DNA of 64,000 nt from Chromobotia macracanthus (GCA_036877525.1 JAZGTH010000065.1:8095001-8159000), one strand, 5' to 3'; shown: positions 1 through 11,610, counted from the first letter of the stretch. Program-made: numbers and translations. The notes: a model not told the origin generated them from the letters alone.

Positions 1-1808
1 TATCTGGAAAGCTACAGTGTCTAATGACGCTGATCTATTTGAAGACTGATCACATCTTACATTTGCAATCACTAGACAGACAGATACTGGTGGATTTAGG
101 AAAGGGGGACTAAGAGTAAAAACTTATGTTCTCCAACTTTTTACTACCAGTACTTTAAATCATACTACAGGACCTGTAATTAATCTTACGGTTCCTTTTT
201 TACATGATCTGCAAGACCTACTAGAACATTCCAGGCTTATTTTCCACACTGTCCTCTGTATTTCTGTTCCATATGGGCTTTATCTTTTGTAAAAATTATA
301 TGACAGCGCATTAAAACCATAGAGAATGCCTGGTAATCCCCAGGAGAATATGATTCCAACCTAAAAAAAATTCCAACCACCATAAGCTTTTGGGAAGGGG
401 CAGAGGTGAATTTCACAGGGATTCAAAGTAGAAAGTTTCTGGTGTGCTGGGGCTTTTTAACCCAAGCAAGGCTTAGTAGCACAAAGATGTGACGAATGGT
501 TCCCCTGCCACACTTGATAAAGTAATCCCATCTCATATCTATACTTGCTTTGATTTCCTTTTTTTCTGTCCCTCTCATTTTGATTCCTCTCATCTAATTT
601 GCTTATGAAATGCTTTGTGACTGTATTTGTGAAGTGACTTCTTCCGCATTTTAAAATGTTCTGTAATCAGCAGGTGAAATGTGAGGGTCTCTGACAAGCC
701 TTCCATTGCACTAGGTCTAAGAGTTTACCTCTCACTCCCTCCTCCCTTCAAAAGCAACCTACTAAATTTGGTGTAATTTGTCCAATAATTTATCCATGCA
801 TTCAAAGGAATGGAATGATCCTGGTGTGGCTACCACCAAGCTTTGAATATACTTTGTACTTAATACTTTATGCGTTCAAAGTATTAAGGTCAAGCATGGA
901 ATGATGCCTCAGAGTAATAAAAAGCATTTCCTCCCTCCATGGTAGAATGTGACCTGCTGCACCTCAGGTCCATATCTATTTTTCTGCAGGCTATTCAAGT
1001 TTGCTAGGGGTTATGATAACTACAGGGGTTTTCCATACAAACGCTGTTTGTCTTAAATGTAACTTGTTGCGTAATATTTCTGCCCACAGTAACAGTTTAG
1101 TGTAGAGGTCAGGGATCATGGCAGATGAGTCCATTTATGCACTCAGAAGACATCAATATAGTCTTGATGTTTTGGTATTAGTTAAGGTGGTGTGCTGTAA
1201 ACATGCTTCCCAGTGGCTGGGTCATTCCAATGCCTCAGCAGCCCTTGGGGGGCAGATTTCTACTGTATGTGATGGCCCACTTGGCCAGTTACCTCTTTAA
1301 ATATGAGATAAGCCATCTAGATAAAACTGAAAATTGTCTTTATACAGTAATATTCCACTCTGATGTAATTGATAATTATTAATTTACTGCATTTTTGGAA
1401 TTATTCAACAGAAGTCATTTAACAAAAAGAATTTTAATTGACAGATGGTTCGTAACAATTGCGAGAAATTAGTACAATCTTTTGACAGATTTTGGAAAGT
1501 AGTTCATTCATTTTCAGGTTGTGTTTAATGGAGAAAAACACACAAGACAAGGTGTCACTCACTGCATTGGCCAGATTTAAGACTTATCATAGATTGGTGA
1601 CAGGTAGACACCCTGAGTACCAAATAATTCTTCCTTAGATTTATGCATGCATCTTTTATACAGGCATAAATAAGAAATTATGCATTTCTCATGAATAACC
1701 CAGTTGGGGGTGCTGACAGCATCTGCTTACTAAAGGCGGTCATAGGCACATAGGTGTTAGAAACAAAATAGCATGTGGTAAATACAATCTGGTTGAGATT
1801 TTTAATAA
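1..1808. other. Unassigned AT-rich DNA
   Basis: No gene, RNA or mobile-element motif was recognised on either strand. The only open frames are short (about 60 codons) and have no recognisable protein character. It may be old repeat sequence or intron/intergenic DNA. Confidence 0.5.
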
Positions 1809-1848
1809 TTTTTTTTTTTTTTTTTTTTTGTTTTTTTTTTTTGGGGGG

Positions 1849-1904
<56 letters not shown>

Positions 1905-1920
1905 GGGGGGGTGGGGGGGT

Positions 1921-1965
<45 letters not shown>

Positions 1966-2097
1966 AAAAAAAAAAATTTTTTTTTTTTTTTTTTTTAAAA
2001 TTTAAAATATTAAAGTTAAATAAAAAATTTTTTTTTTTTTTGTTGAAAATTGTGTGGGGTGTATTATTAAAAAAAAAAAATTTTAAAATTTTTTTAA

Positions 2098-2154
<57 letters not shown>

Positions 2155-2208
2155 GGTGGTGGGGGGGGGTTTTGTGGGGGGGGGGGGGGGGGGTTTTTTT
2201 GGTTTGGG
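1809..2208. repeat. T/G homopolymer low-complexity tract
   Basis: About 400 bases are almost entirely long T runs broken by G runs, with a few A-rich patches near 1962-2100. The strand asymmetry is nearly complete: C is virtually absent. Lysine-rich and phenylalanine-rich open frames here are composition artefacts. It may be a real homopurine/homopyrimidine tract, but the run structure also looks like sequencing or gap-filling error. Confidence 0.85.
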
Positions 2209-2539
2209 GGGTCTGCTTCTCAGAGGACAAGAACTGTCTTTGGGACTATCACAATTGATCATGGACAAAGCTAAACATCGTAAATGCCAAAGTTTTAGTT
2301 CATCATTTTGCAAATACAATCTGAATGCATTTATAATTTGTCAAAAATATAGCTTGTTTATTATTGTGATTATGAATGTATTGATATGCTGTTAAGGGGC
2401 TAAATAAGCAGTACACACTGCAAACGAACCATTGGATGTTCTTTACATTAGTTCAGACCAAGTTAAATCACTGGAAAAAAACAAGAGGGCGTGTATTGAA
2501 AGGTTAATTGATTTAGCACGAGACCACACGAAAGTGTGG
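2209..2539. other. Unassigned spacer
   Basis: This AT-rich sequence follows the homopolymer tract. Nothing coding or repetitive was recognised before the polymerase fragment that follows. Confidence 0.4.
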
Positions 2540-2743
2540 CCTTAAAAGTGTGGCCAAGCACTGGTATGTTGGAGAACAATACAAGAGATGCACCTCATTA
2601 CAAAAATGTTCTTGTACCTGCACAAATGCCATTTTATGATTAAGAATTTGAAAGCATTTATGGGTACTTGTACGTCTGTGGCTATCCACAGGTTTATTAG
2701 CCGTAGAGATCATGGTTGCAAATATGTCTGTGATCTCTTATAA
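2540..2743 (+). pseudogene. Polinton/adintovirus-like DNA polymerase B fragment (N-terminal region)
   Basis: An open stretch of 41 codons (2618-2743, ending TAA) includes FMIKNLKAF and RRDHGCKYVCDL. A frameshift upstream separates it from PHYKNV. The same ordered blocks (HYK-V, IKDLKAFIG, TKG) recur at 35.70-35.88 kb in the larger polymerase N-terminal fragment, so the two are paralogous. In Polinton-type protein-primed polymerases this region lies before the exonuclease and palm domains. Only about 70 codons remain, with at least one frameshift, so it cannot be functional. The family call rests on the shared blocks and on the polymerase palm motifs found at 42.8-43.7 kb. Confidence 0.6.
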
Positions 2744-3589
2744 ACATTTTGTCAAAGCATTGGAGTGTGTGTTTGCGGTACTGTAACAGCCACCACTAGG
2801 GCAGCAGAGTGTGATGTCACAAAATACAATAGTCTTGCTATTAATATTACTAATACTTAACTGGGGCCCAGGTTAAGAAGCAGACAGACTAGCTTAACCA
2901 CCTGTCTGGTAGCGTCACATCACAGAAGACACAATTTAAGACACAGAGTCACCTAAATATAGAGACAGTGTCTGTCCCCCAGACTGGTAAATTCAAATGC
3001 CCCTGTAAACAATTTAATGGCAAACTACTAAAAGATAATGCAAACAATTAATAAGGCTTGGTTTGCAGAATATTAGGCCTCTCTCTACAAAAGTGCTTTT
3101 TGTTGATATGATTACTGTAGTGTCTGGCATGGCCTAATATTTGGATCATAAAATATCCCTTTTTACTTAAGACTTACAAACCTAGTGTGGGGGTAAAAGA
3201 CCCTAGCCTCCAGAGAGTCTGAAGGCAAACTTCTCAACCTCTGATACCAACAGGAGAGTTTGACACCCTGCACAAGTGTCAAAAGAATTCCATGGGCACC
3301 ACATGGAGTTTCAGTAACCCCAGTTGGCCCAAGAAAGAACACTTCAATCCAAAGGAAGAAGTCTTTAACTTACAACTAAACTGTATATAGTTGTATACAT
3401 TCCCATGGTATGCTGGCTACAAAACTATGTATCTTTTACTGTAACTGTAGATAGGTATGCAAGTTTGGATGTTTTGTTTGTATTTATGCATTAGGATTAA
3501 TCACAACTTGATGTAGTTCAAACTCTATTTTTAGTATCTAACAGATCGTTTTCTAGTCTCAGGACTCTCTCTCTCTATGTGCATTTGGA
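2744..3589. other. Unassigned sequence
   Basis: No coding motif was recognised. It lies between a Polinton polymerase scrap and an LTR-like fragment, so it may be further decayed Polinton or retroviral sequence. Confidence 0.35.
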
Positions 3590-3619
3590 TTTGCGCTCTG
3601 CACTAGAGCTCAATGCAAG

Positions 3620-3664
<45 letters not shown>

Positions 3665-3880
3665 TAATGTGTGTAGGTTTATGTCTAGTTATGTTACATG
3701 TTTCCTGTAGTGTAGTTTAATAAACCCTGTATGTCTTCATTCACTCTTGATTGCTGCTGCGTTTAATGCTCACAAATAAGGTCACTTAAACTGTGTTCGA
3801 TCTTTCTACATGCTCTAAAGTTCTGTTAAAGCAGAGAAGCATTGTTTTCAAGGCCAGACAAATACTGTTTCTTAGATTCA
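3590..3880 (+). mobile_element. Diverged LTR fragment related to the ERV-D LTR
   Basis: Matches to the R/U5 part of the ERV-D LTR (22350-22700) occur in the same order. They include TCAATGCAAGTATC, TTTAATAAACCCTGT, TTGCTCACA-like sequence, GTCACTTAAACTG and TTTTCAAGGCCAGA. The AATAAA around 3718-3724 corresponds to the polyadenylation signal of that LTR. A CT microsatellite has expanded inside it. No matching partner LTR was found nearby, so it is a solo or truncated copy. Confidence 0.6.
3622..3661. repeat. (CT)n microsatellite
   Basis: About 20 uninterrupted CT units lie inside the LTR-like fragment. Confidence 0.95.
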
Positions 3881-4299
3881 ATAAGACCATGTGTGCACTT
3901 GCTGGACAAATGCAAAAGCTGCTTATTGTAATCATCCCTGCTGATCAAAATGTAACAAAATGTATATTTAATGACAATTAATTATGTATCTTCCTTTGTG
4001 TTTCGTTCCATGAATGAAGTGATGTTTTAAACACCGTTTCATTGATTTGACATTCGATTTGCTACATAATTGTGGTTTTGGTTCATGCTTATGATCTGGA
4101 GTCCTTAATTCTGCTGATCTTTGCTACATGCTCTATGAGTGTAAGTGTTTTAAATCAATGTATTACATTAAGAATTCCCCAAGTCATTGATCCTGATTAA
4201 CTGATCCTGATTGTGTATGTGTATACGTTTATATCCTAAATCCTATTTAACTGACCGTTACCACTTTCTTGTTACTCGCAGGTCAAATACGGCCATAAG
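3881..4299. other. Unassigned sequence
   Basis: AT-rich; no recognisable gene. A direct echo of CTGATCCTGATT occurs near 4190-4210 but nothing longer repeats. Confidence 0.35.
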
Positions 4300-4625
4300 G
4301 CCAATTCTAGCAACACTGCACTGGCTACCTGTAAATTAATCGCATTAATTTTAAAATACTATTAATTACTTATAAAGCCCTACATGGTCTAGCGCATTCA
4401 TATATTTGTGAATTACTTTCAGAATACAATCCATTGCGGACACTGCGCTCACAAAATAGTGGTCTGCTAATAATTCCAAGAATATCTAAAATGTCTAAAG
4501 GCGGCAGATCCTTCTCCTACGTGGCACCAAAACTCTGGAATGAACTCCGATGTCTGAGTCCTGAACACTGCTAGGGAGGTCAAGTCTAAACTAAAGACCC
4601 ATCTCTTCAGACGAGCATTCACCTA
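4300..4625 (+). pseudogene. LINE ORF2 C-terminal fragment
   Basis: The relic begins with LHWLPV and, after a frameshift, stays open from 4365 to a TAG at 4572-4574. It carries TYKALHGLAHSYICELL, then RSFSYVAPKLWNEL, and a KTHLFRRAF block follows in another frame. This block order is the typical C-terminal tail of ORF2 in several fish LINEs, after the reverse transcriptase domain. No RT motif remains, so this is a 5'-truncated copy, as expected of LINE insertions. The exact clade is not certain. Confidence 0.7.
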
Positions 4626-5089
4626 ATTCAACTACTGTCACACCTAGGCCACAACAGCTAGGCTTAACCGGTACCGAGCACACTTTTTACCCACTTTACT
4701 ACATGGCTTTCAGATTCTGTGTGAATGCTCCCTACACATATATAAGCCTGTTTTGTTTCCCTCTCTCTCTCTTCCTCTCTCTCCCTCTCCTCCGAGGGAC
4801 TCTGAGTGATACAGATTAGGTCCAGTTCGACAAGACAACACTCACAACAGCCTGACTAAGGAGGGGGTGACCACCATGGGAACTGTGAAAAAATCAACCA
4901 CCACCACCACCACCACCATCACCTATTACACTAATGCTACTGTTAATCTATACTCATATTTTTAGTAAAATACGTGATTCTGTCTATACGAGCAGTCTGA
5001 TGTTATAGCTGCTCTCAGTCTCATTTTAACGTCGGCATCCTCGCCTTAACATCCCTTATTGTATTATGTCAGTCATCAGGCTAAACAAG
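4626..5089 (+). other. Probable LINE 3' UTR and simple repeats
   Basis: This follows the ORF2 tail. It contains a CT-rich stretch (4760-4795) and an (ACC)n run at about 4896-4918. No coding sequence was seen. Confidence 0.4.
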
Positions 5090-6140
5090 GACAAGCTTTG
5101 TCTTCTGTCATCCAGGCCTGCATGTGCTACTCCCTCTAATTCCTGGTTATCTGATGCTCTTCGTGAACACCGGACCAAACTAAATGGGCTGCAGATAGAA
5201 AATGGCACAAATCTGACCTAGGCAACCATCAATCTCTGCTCTCATCCTTTTCTGGTGAAGTCCATGCTGCCAAATCCACATATTTCCACAATAAAATCAA
5301 CAACGCCTCAAACACACACACACTCTTCAAAACATTCAACTCTCTTCTCTGTCCCCCTCCACTACCACCCACAACCTCTTTAACTGCTGATGATTTTGCC
5401 AAGTCCTTCACTGACAAAGTTCTCAGCTTCACACACACAGAAACCCAGACCAACCACATACACAGGCACACATCTCCTGTCTTCCTTCTCTCCCCTCACT
5501 GAGACAGAAGTTTCCAAACTTCTCAACAGTCATCCCACCACCTGCCCTTTAGATCCCATCCCCTCACACCTCCTACAATCCATCGCTCTTGCACTTGCAC
5601 CAGCACTTACTCAGATCATCAACACATCTCTCCACACTGGCATCTTCCCTACCGCATTCAAGCAGGCTTGGGTAACCCCACTGCTTAAAAAAACCCACAT
5701 TAGACACTTCACTTGTAGACAGTTACAGACCTGTCTCTCTCCTACCATTCATAGCAAAAATTCTTGAGCGAGTTGTTTTCAATCAGGTGTCTTTCCTCAC
5801 TCAGAACAACCAATTGGACACCAACCAATCCGGTTTCAAGAGCGACCACTCAACAGAGACAGCTCTACTGTCGGTCACTGAGTCCCTAAGGATTGCAAAG
5901 GCCAACTCAAATTATCAGTCCTCATTCTACTTGATCTATCCGCTGCCTTTGACACAGTCAATCACCAGATCCTTCTGTCTACCCTTGCGTCACTGGGCAT
6001 CACAGGTACTCCACTTCATTGGTTTGAAACCTACCTTACTGGTAGGTCCTTCAACGACCTACCTTACTGGTACTCGCTTGTTGTATTCCGCACTGGAAGT
6101 CGCTTTGGATAAAAGCGTCTTCTAAATGAATAAATGTAAA
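5090..6140 (+). mobile_element. L2-like LINE fragment, internally deleted
   Basis: The translated blocks, in several frames, follow LINE ORF2 order. First is a pre-RT region with TETEVSKLLNSHPTTCPLDP (5506-5565). Next is PLLKKT. Last is an RT core block around 5925-6055 with LDLSAAFDTVNHQILL and LHWFETYLTGR. The sequence then jumps, through the short duplication CGACCTACCTTACTGGTA, to the 3' tail GTCGCTTTGGATAAAAGCG and AAATGAATAAATG. This tail is the one known from fish L2 elements. The catalytic YxDD box is missing because of the internal deletion. Several frameshifts and stops make it dead. Confidence 0.8.
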
Positions 6141-6759
6141 AGTAAAATGAATATAAAATCACCAGACCCAAATTAAAACTAGTTATTACTATAATTCAGT
6201 ACTTAAAACATAACAGCACTGATTACGACGCTGCAAACCTATAAAACTTTATCAGAATACTGACTGTGACGCTGTAAATCTATAAACCCTTACAAAGTAC
6301 TGATTGCAGCTGTAACGCGTCAGAGGAGAAATGACCCTCCCGGTGAGCCTGGGTTCTCCCAAGGTTTTTATTCTCCACATTCATCATTGGAGTTTGGGTT
6401 CCTTGCCACTGTTGCCATGTTGGAGTGCTCACTGGGAGACTGTGGATAATAGATATTTGATACTCCATAGTAAATGTCTGACTTGATACTTATTGATAAT
6501 TGACATACCATTGTTACTTGTATCACTGTATATATTTCCTTGTTTTTTCCTTTCCTCCATGTAAAGCCACATTGTAAAAGCGCTATACAAATAGTTGAAC
6601 CGAAATTGAATTGAATATATAAACGTATATAAATGTATCATACATCATCAATGTATCAATGTTCATAATTATGTCTGCAATGGAGAACGATTATTTGCAA
6701 ACAAACCTCAGTATTAAATTTCCCTTAAACACATTTGCTACATTACAGATCATAACCTA
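6141..6759 (+). repeat. LINE/SINE-type 3' tail remnant
   Basis: The part at about 6300-6625 has the sequence style of a common fish LINE/SINE tail: CCCGGTGAGCCTGGGTTCTC, then TTCCTTGCCACTGTTGCC, then AAAAGCGCTATACAAATA and an AATTGAATTGAAT end. There is no open reading frame. The family was not resolved; the rest of the interval is featureless. Confidence 0.5.
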
Positions 6760-7375
6760 GATGTGCTCTGTTTGACAAACACGTGGCAAACAAGACAATC
6801 TCACAGCAGTTTTGGAGAACAGACTCATTTAATGTTAATTTCAAAATCACTGCCAAAATTACCTACTTTCAAAATAAGACCAGCAACACCTAACAGCAGC
6901 CAATTATTCTCAACTCTCATCTCTTTTCAGTCAAGTTATCCTTTCCAACCATCCTACAGTAAGACAGAACTCCTGGTAATTCCGGCCAACCCATCATTAA
7001 AACACACTTCACATTTCAACTTGGGTCATCAACTCTTACACCAGCACTACATGCTCTACAACATCAGGAAAAGCAGACCTTTCCTGTCTGAGCACACAAC
7101 GCTGCTCCTAGTCCAAGCGCTTGTAATAAAAGGCTAGATTACTGCAATTTCCTTCTGGTTGCCCTTCCAGCCAACGCAACCAAACCCCTGCAAATGATCC
7201 AGAATGCTGCAGCACATGTGGTCAATCAACCAGAAAGAATACGTCACACCCCTCCTGATCTTACTCCACTGGCTGCCTGTAGCCACCCGTATCAAACTGT
7301 ACTAGTTTTGTAGACTCAGCTTGTTTTGTGCAAGTCACTTTGGATAAAAGCGTCTGCTAAATGAATAAAATGTTA
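6760..7375 (+). mobile_element. Second L2-like LINE fragment (3' end)
   Basis: A degraded ORF2 C-terminus is readable in two frames. The segment at 7130-7230 encodes RLDYCNFLLVALPA and LQMIQNAAAHVV, a hallmark order of L2/CR1-type ORF2. The end (about 7333-7372) repeats the tail of the copy at 6.1 kb: CACTTTGGATAAAAGCGTCT followed by GCTAAATGAATAAAATG. A 124-codon open stretch (6763-7137) covers part of the upstream region. The copy is 5'-truncated and frameshifted. Confidence 0.75.
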
Positions 7376-8071
7376 TAAGCATGAGCCTCATCCATAAGGC
7401 ATAGCGGTAGGTGCTGTATGATTTCAGATACAATTTTAAGTAACGGTGCTCAAAACTTCATCCAATGTAAATAGTGTATTTCTACTGGCTTTCTACCAAA
7501 TTTTAGATGTAATACTGTCGTATGGCGTAACAGTTGATGTTGCAGCTTAAAATGGAGCATAACGGTTGATGTTAGGTACAGTATGGAGAGAGGGTTTCAA
7601 ATTACAGCCTTAAAACTCCAGACCTTCCTACTCTTCAAACCATGAAGAAAAACACAACCCTAGATATTTGATACAGTGGCTAAATTAAGTGTCAACCGTT
7701 TCAGACAGTTGTCAATCATAGCAGTGATAATTGAATTTCTGTAATGGTTTAGAAAAAAAATGCAATTACCTGCTACATAATCACAACAGACAGTGCATAG
7801 TTTGCCCAAGGAGTAACTCCATTCACTCACTACAGTAGTGTTAACAGACTCTCAAACTGTCAAAATGATTTATGACCCGTCAGCTGTCAATCAAGAGTTT
7901 GTTCATAACTGTCACATTAGACATTTCCCCTATTAAAAACTCAGACATTCACATCTACTTGCTCAAAGATATTTTTGAGAAAGGAAAGAAACAACTTTTG
8001 TATAAAGCATCAGTTCCATATAGTGAGGATCAGATCCAAAGGTTAGAGCAACAAAGGTTTATGATGTATGT
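7376..8071 (+). other. Unassigned sequence with an open frame abutting an LTR fragment
   Basis: Most of this interval shows nothing recognisable. From 7872 an open frame runs 66 codons (including YSEDQIQRLEQQRF) and continues directly into the LTR fragment that starts at 8072. The fused 148-codon frame is therefore chimeric. The upstream half resembles nothing I recognise; it could be the end of a retroviral gene next to its LTR, but no polypurine tract precedes 8072. Confidence 0.35.
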
Positions 8072-8291
8072 TGTAGCATCTGGTCTGACCAAAGGTTACA
8101 GTTGGATCGTAAAATCCAAGAAGAATAGGACTCCGAGTGGGGGGCTGAGATCGATTATTAACCAATGGCACCAGGGAGTCTGTAACCCCACCTACCACCC
8201 ATGGTTTTATGGCCAACCAGAACACCTCTGGCCTTTTGTTTCCCTCTTACCCCTGACAGAGGAATGCCCAAAAGGGGGGAAGATAGCTCTG
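8072..8291 (+). mobile_element. LTR fragment (U3 part) of the ERV-D family
   Basis: This begins TGTAGCATCTGG and stays closely similar to the first 220 bases of the ERV-D 5' LTR (22108-22327). The similarity stops at 8291, while ERV-D continues for another 540 bases. Both copies keep a 70-codon open frame containing PTYHPWFYGQP, but the opposite strand is also open in both, so openness is compositional. It is probably the remains of a truncated LTR. Confidence 0.75.
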
Positions 8292-8456
8292 CTCACGAAA
8301 GTGAGAAAAACCAGGTGACTGAAGAAACTTTCAATACACATCAGGGAGAACTTTTGTCTCAACTCAGCCACCAAAAGAGCTATCCAAAGTGTATGTATAT
8401 ATGTGTTATGTTCTTAATTGTATGTGTCTCCCCATATTAACCTCCATCATCTATTG

Positions 8457-8495
<39 letters not shown>

Positions 8496-9059
8496 GACAA
8501 GTATTCTACCTGTACACATATTTTCAAGGTAAATTGCATTTTAACGTGTGTCAAACCTGGTCATGTTCACATTCTAAATGATCCTCTCTGGATGTGCTGA
8601 CCAATGCAGTATAGGGTATGAATGTATCATGCCTCATACACATTTTAGATTCAGCTAAAGCGCACTGCCTTTCTAACAACATGAGAAACATGTAAATGAG
8701 GTCTTAAGCAGGACAAAGAAACTCTTTTCCCGCCTCAGTTTACACCTCATTATTGGTCTATCAGCCCTCAAGGGGTGTGGTACACCCAAGGTTAAAAGTC
8801 CACCACACAGAGCAAACTTCGCTCGCTCTCTCCCTCACCCACTCACTGCACATCCTCTCGAGCCCTGCCCGCCTGCCTGCCCGCCTCCCCCCCCATCCTC
8901 TTGGCACATTTTCCGTAATTTGTACACTTTTTAATAAACGTTCTTGGTTATTTTAATCTTTAGGCCATCTTTAATTACACATGGTTCAAACCAATCTGTG
9001 AAAATTGTAAACAGTTTTACAATTTAATGTTTAACGCTGATTTAACATTCATAATTTAG
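8292..9059. other. Unassigned sequence with (AT)n and a possible LTR-like end
   Basis: An (AT)n run occupies about 8461-8491. The part at 8740-8960 is CT-rich and ends in TTTTTAATAAACG followed by a T-rich stretch. That layout resembles the polyadenylation end of an LTR, but no second copy was found in the window. Confidence 0.3.
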
Positions 9060-9906
9060 ACTTTAGAATTTAATATTATGTTCGTAGAACTAGTTAGAAG
9101 ATCTCTCGTCCTATAGAATGCTGCATGCATCACAAATGGCAGATTTATTTGAATGGGGGTTGTTTGACGATTAGATGGTAGCCACGTTAACAAATGGAAT
9201 GTCATAGGTCAATTACTGAGCTTCAGGGTATACCCCCTTATTTGCAGATCACCCTGTGGGTGAATACAAATGCTAGTGGAAAGAAAAAAAAGTAGCTCAG
9301 CAGCGATCCTCACGTTTGTCAGCATCGGCCTTGCTGGATCAACAATCTCAAAATCGAATCAAGAATTACCATCTTTCTGTTCGAGTTAGTTTGTAAACGA
9401 AACCTTCATTGGAGATGGCTTCCTGTTGTAAAAACGCTGTTTAATATGTCGTCATATGAAAGTGTAAAGAGTGACAGCCAAAATGTATTGCTTAAACAGG
9501 ATCTATAATGACCTAGGTGACTTGGACATTGAGTATTCTGACCTTATCGAGGACATCAAGATATTAAATCAAACAGAGGGTACGTCAACCAATTTACATT
9601 TGCTTTATGCATACATAAAGTGGGGATGCGTGAAACTATTATGCATTATTCTTTATTCTTTAACACCAACAGCTCACCGTCCTCAGCATAGTCAGGCCTA
9701 CAAACAAAATGCCGCAACTGTCCATCCCCTCAGTAAGTGTACTATTTTCATGATTTACGCATTTAACCATGTAAACGGTTTACAACGTTATGCGTTTTTT
9801 CCAGTAGGAATATCAAATAGTAACCCAGTTTCCATCAGGACTATCTGAGAATCACCTGGCGAGGTCTAGCTGTGGTATAACATCCCCGTGGTCGTATGGT
9901 CGTAAG
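9060..9906 (+). CDS. Three-exon gene of unknown function, Polinton-associated, copy 1 (interrupted)
   Basis: Exon 1 (9446-9579) starts ATG and contains SYESVKSDSQNVLLKQDL and, after a one-base frameshift, DIEYSDLIEDIKILNQTE. It ends at donor GTACGT (9580). Exon 2 (9673-9732) lies between an AACAG acceptor and a GTAAGT donor. Exon 3 starts after TTTTTTCCAG at 9805, is cut by ERV-A at 9906 and resumes at 33922. An inverted copy at 60923-61890 has the same donors and acceptors at equivalent positions, and its exon 2 differs by 9 bases, which keeps the frame. The upstream 380 bases are also shared. No known family was recognised. The adjacent DNA in both copies is Polinton-like, so it may be a spliced Polinton cargo gene or a host segment carried along. 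Frameshifts in copy 1 make it a pseudogene. Confidence 0.55.
9903..9906. other. Target-site duplication TAAG, left side of ERV-A
   Basis: TAAG precedes the left LTR and is repeated at 33918-33921 after the right LTR. The interrupted exon reads directly across when one copy is ignored, and the uninterrupted inverted paralogue has a single copy at this point. Confidence 0.9.
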
Positions 9907-10323
9907 TGTAGAGGAAAATTATTTCTATGCTTATGCAAAACTAATGTGTGAATCAGTACGAGTTCATTTTCACCAATACAAAGAATGTGTTGTTAGTCAT
10001 TAGATACCATGTTGAATTATCTTTCTTGTAGCAATAGTGAGGTTTTTTCTTGTGTCTCTACTAGAGAGGCCCATGGAGGTCAAGGAATGAGAGGAGAGTG
10101 AAGTGTTTCAGAAGGTTAACCATGTGATGTGAATAAGGGTGACGTATGGTATGGGAGGTGTTAAGGTGACAAATGATGAAGGAAAGGGTATAAGAAGGTG
10201 ATACACAGAAGTTGTTCCGCTCTCCTCAGACTGAATGATTGTCACTCTGTTTTGAGCTGATCCTGTTTGTAAGCATTAAAATCTTTTTATAACAAAAAAT
10301 TTCTATAACAAATTTCTATAACA
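9907..10323 (+). repeat. ERV-A 5' LTR
   Basis: 417 bases, TGTAGAGG to ATAACA, aligned along its whole length with 33495-33917. A TATA-like GGTATAAGAAGG is at about 10188 and an ATTAAA polyadenylation-type signal at about 10278. The last 35 bases carry a short duplication of TTTCTATAACAAA not present in the 3' LTR. Confidence 0.92.
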
Positions 10324-10326
10324 ATT

Positions 10327-10344
10327 TGGTGTCAGAAGTGGGAT
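10327..10344 (+). other. ERV-A primer-binding site, tRNA-Leu(CAA)
   Basis: TGGTGTCAGAAGTGGGAT lies 3 bases after the LTR. It matches 18 of 18 bases the complement of the vertebrate tRNA-Leu(CAA) 3' end, as I recall that tRNA. Confidence 0.85.
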
Positions 10345-10840
10345 CCCTAGACTGCAACTCCTGGACCACAGGATGGGCGGTGATTGATAATCTTGGGCTT
10401 AGGGCCCGAACCCTACCCCGACAGCTTAAGGGAAGAAGGGGCCAGAATGAGCCTGGTGGAAATTTCTGAGTACCAAGCCAGGTAACTAAATGACCCTTTG
10501 AAATATACCTGATAATTAGAAAAAGATAACAGGGAAAAATGTGTTGCTGTGATAAATTTGCAGACTGTCAAAAGGAGGAACTGGCCTGCCTCTGAGACAG
10601 CATGCAGGGACAGAGGGTAACGGCCCTAGGTGCAAATGAGTGTTCCCGTAATGGGGGTTATCGAGAAACTCTGAGCCAACAGTTTGTTCAGATTGTAGTA
10701 AGAAAAAACAGAGTCGGACTGGGCTTTGTGTAGCCAGAGAGCTGATTAGTCAGCAGAGAGTCGGCTGGTCAGTGCTATAGCTGAGACTTACTGTGCACGT
10801 GCTGCTGAGGTTTTCCCCTAGGTAGCAGGGTGCTATAAAG

Positions 10841-10939
10841 ATGGGGAGTGGTAACAGTAAACAAGCTGAGTTTTCTGAACTGGTTTATAATCAGATAAGG
10901 AAAAAATATGGTCCAAAAAGCATCATGATTTTTTTTAAT
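10841..10939 (+). pseudogene. ERV-A gag start (matrix N-terminus), truncated
   Basis: A 32-codon open frame begins MGSGNSK, which fits the N-myristoylation pattern of retroviral matrix proteins (Met-Gly-x-x-x-Ser). It lies about 500 bases after the primer site, where gag is expected. It ends at TAA about where ERV-B sequence is thought to begin, so the rest of matrix and capsid is missing or displaced. Confidence 0.6.
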
Positions 10940-11610
10940 TAAACACACAACTGCCGTGTGTCTCATTTGTCAGGTATGATTTAGACTTTGTACCTTGTTT
11001 ATTTCTGTTGATCATGTACTGTAGCTCTTGTACCTTGTATTCAAATTCATTTTGTATTCAATTTATGTATTTTACTTCTCTAAATTGATGTTTTAACCTG
11101 CCTGGCAAATAAATTGTTTTCTTGATGCATTGGAAGTTCTTAAGAAATTACTACCGGTACATTAGGAGTCCAAGGTTAGGATATGATCATACTGGGGACT
11201 TGTCGAAAGGAGCTAGGAGTACATCAACCAAGATCTCCAGGTTTCTGTCTATCACCTGTCTTAACAAGTTGCATGATCGTGACTAAGACAACTGTTACTA
11301 GATCTGAGCAAGCATGGAACAGCCAGGTTTAATATTAGTTTACCCGGCAACCTCTGAGTAAGATCAAAATGACCGTTTGGTGATCGTGAGAGCCGCGTAT
11401 ATCGGCTGGCGCAAGACTCATTGCGACCATGGATCCCTAATGAAAGAATAACTAAGAGTATGGGAATGTAAGTAATCAAACCTAAATTATGATCAACAGA
11501 CAATTTGGAATCATTAACTTACAAATTCATAAAATTGGAGTCAGATTAGATTTAACTAAGCAAATTAATTGTTAATCAAAAATTGTTAAAATTCCTTGGT
11601 GCTTCTGCAG

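Noticed and set aside
1775..2319. Several open frames rich in Phe, Gly or Lys
   Set aside because: They are translations of the T/G homopolymer tract on either strand and carry no protein information.
3622..3661. CRISPR or other functional repeat array
   Set aside because: It is a plain CT microsatellite; no spacer structure occurs anywhere in the window.
5229..5471. Minus-strand 80-codon frame
   Set aside because: It is a shadow of the L2 ORF2 sequence on the plus strand.
8043..8225. Minus-strand open frame in the LTR fragment, also open at 21980-22261
   Set aside because: It overlaps the sense frame of the same U3 repeat; openness on both strands reflects base composition.
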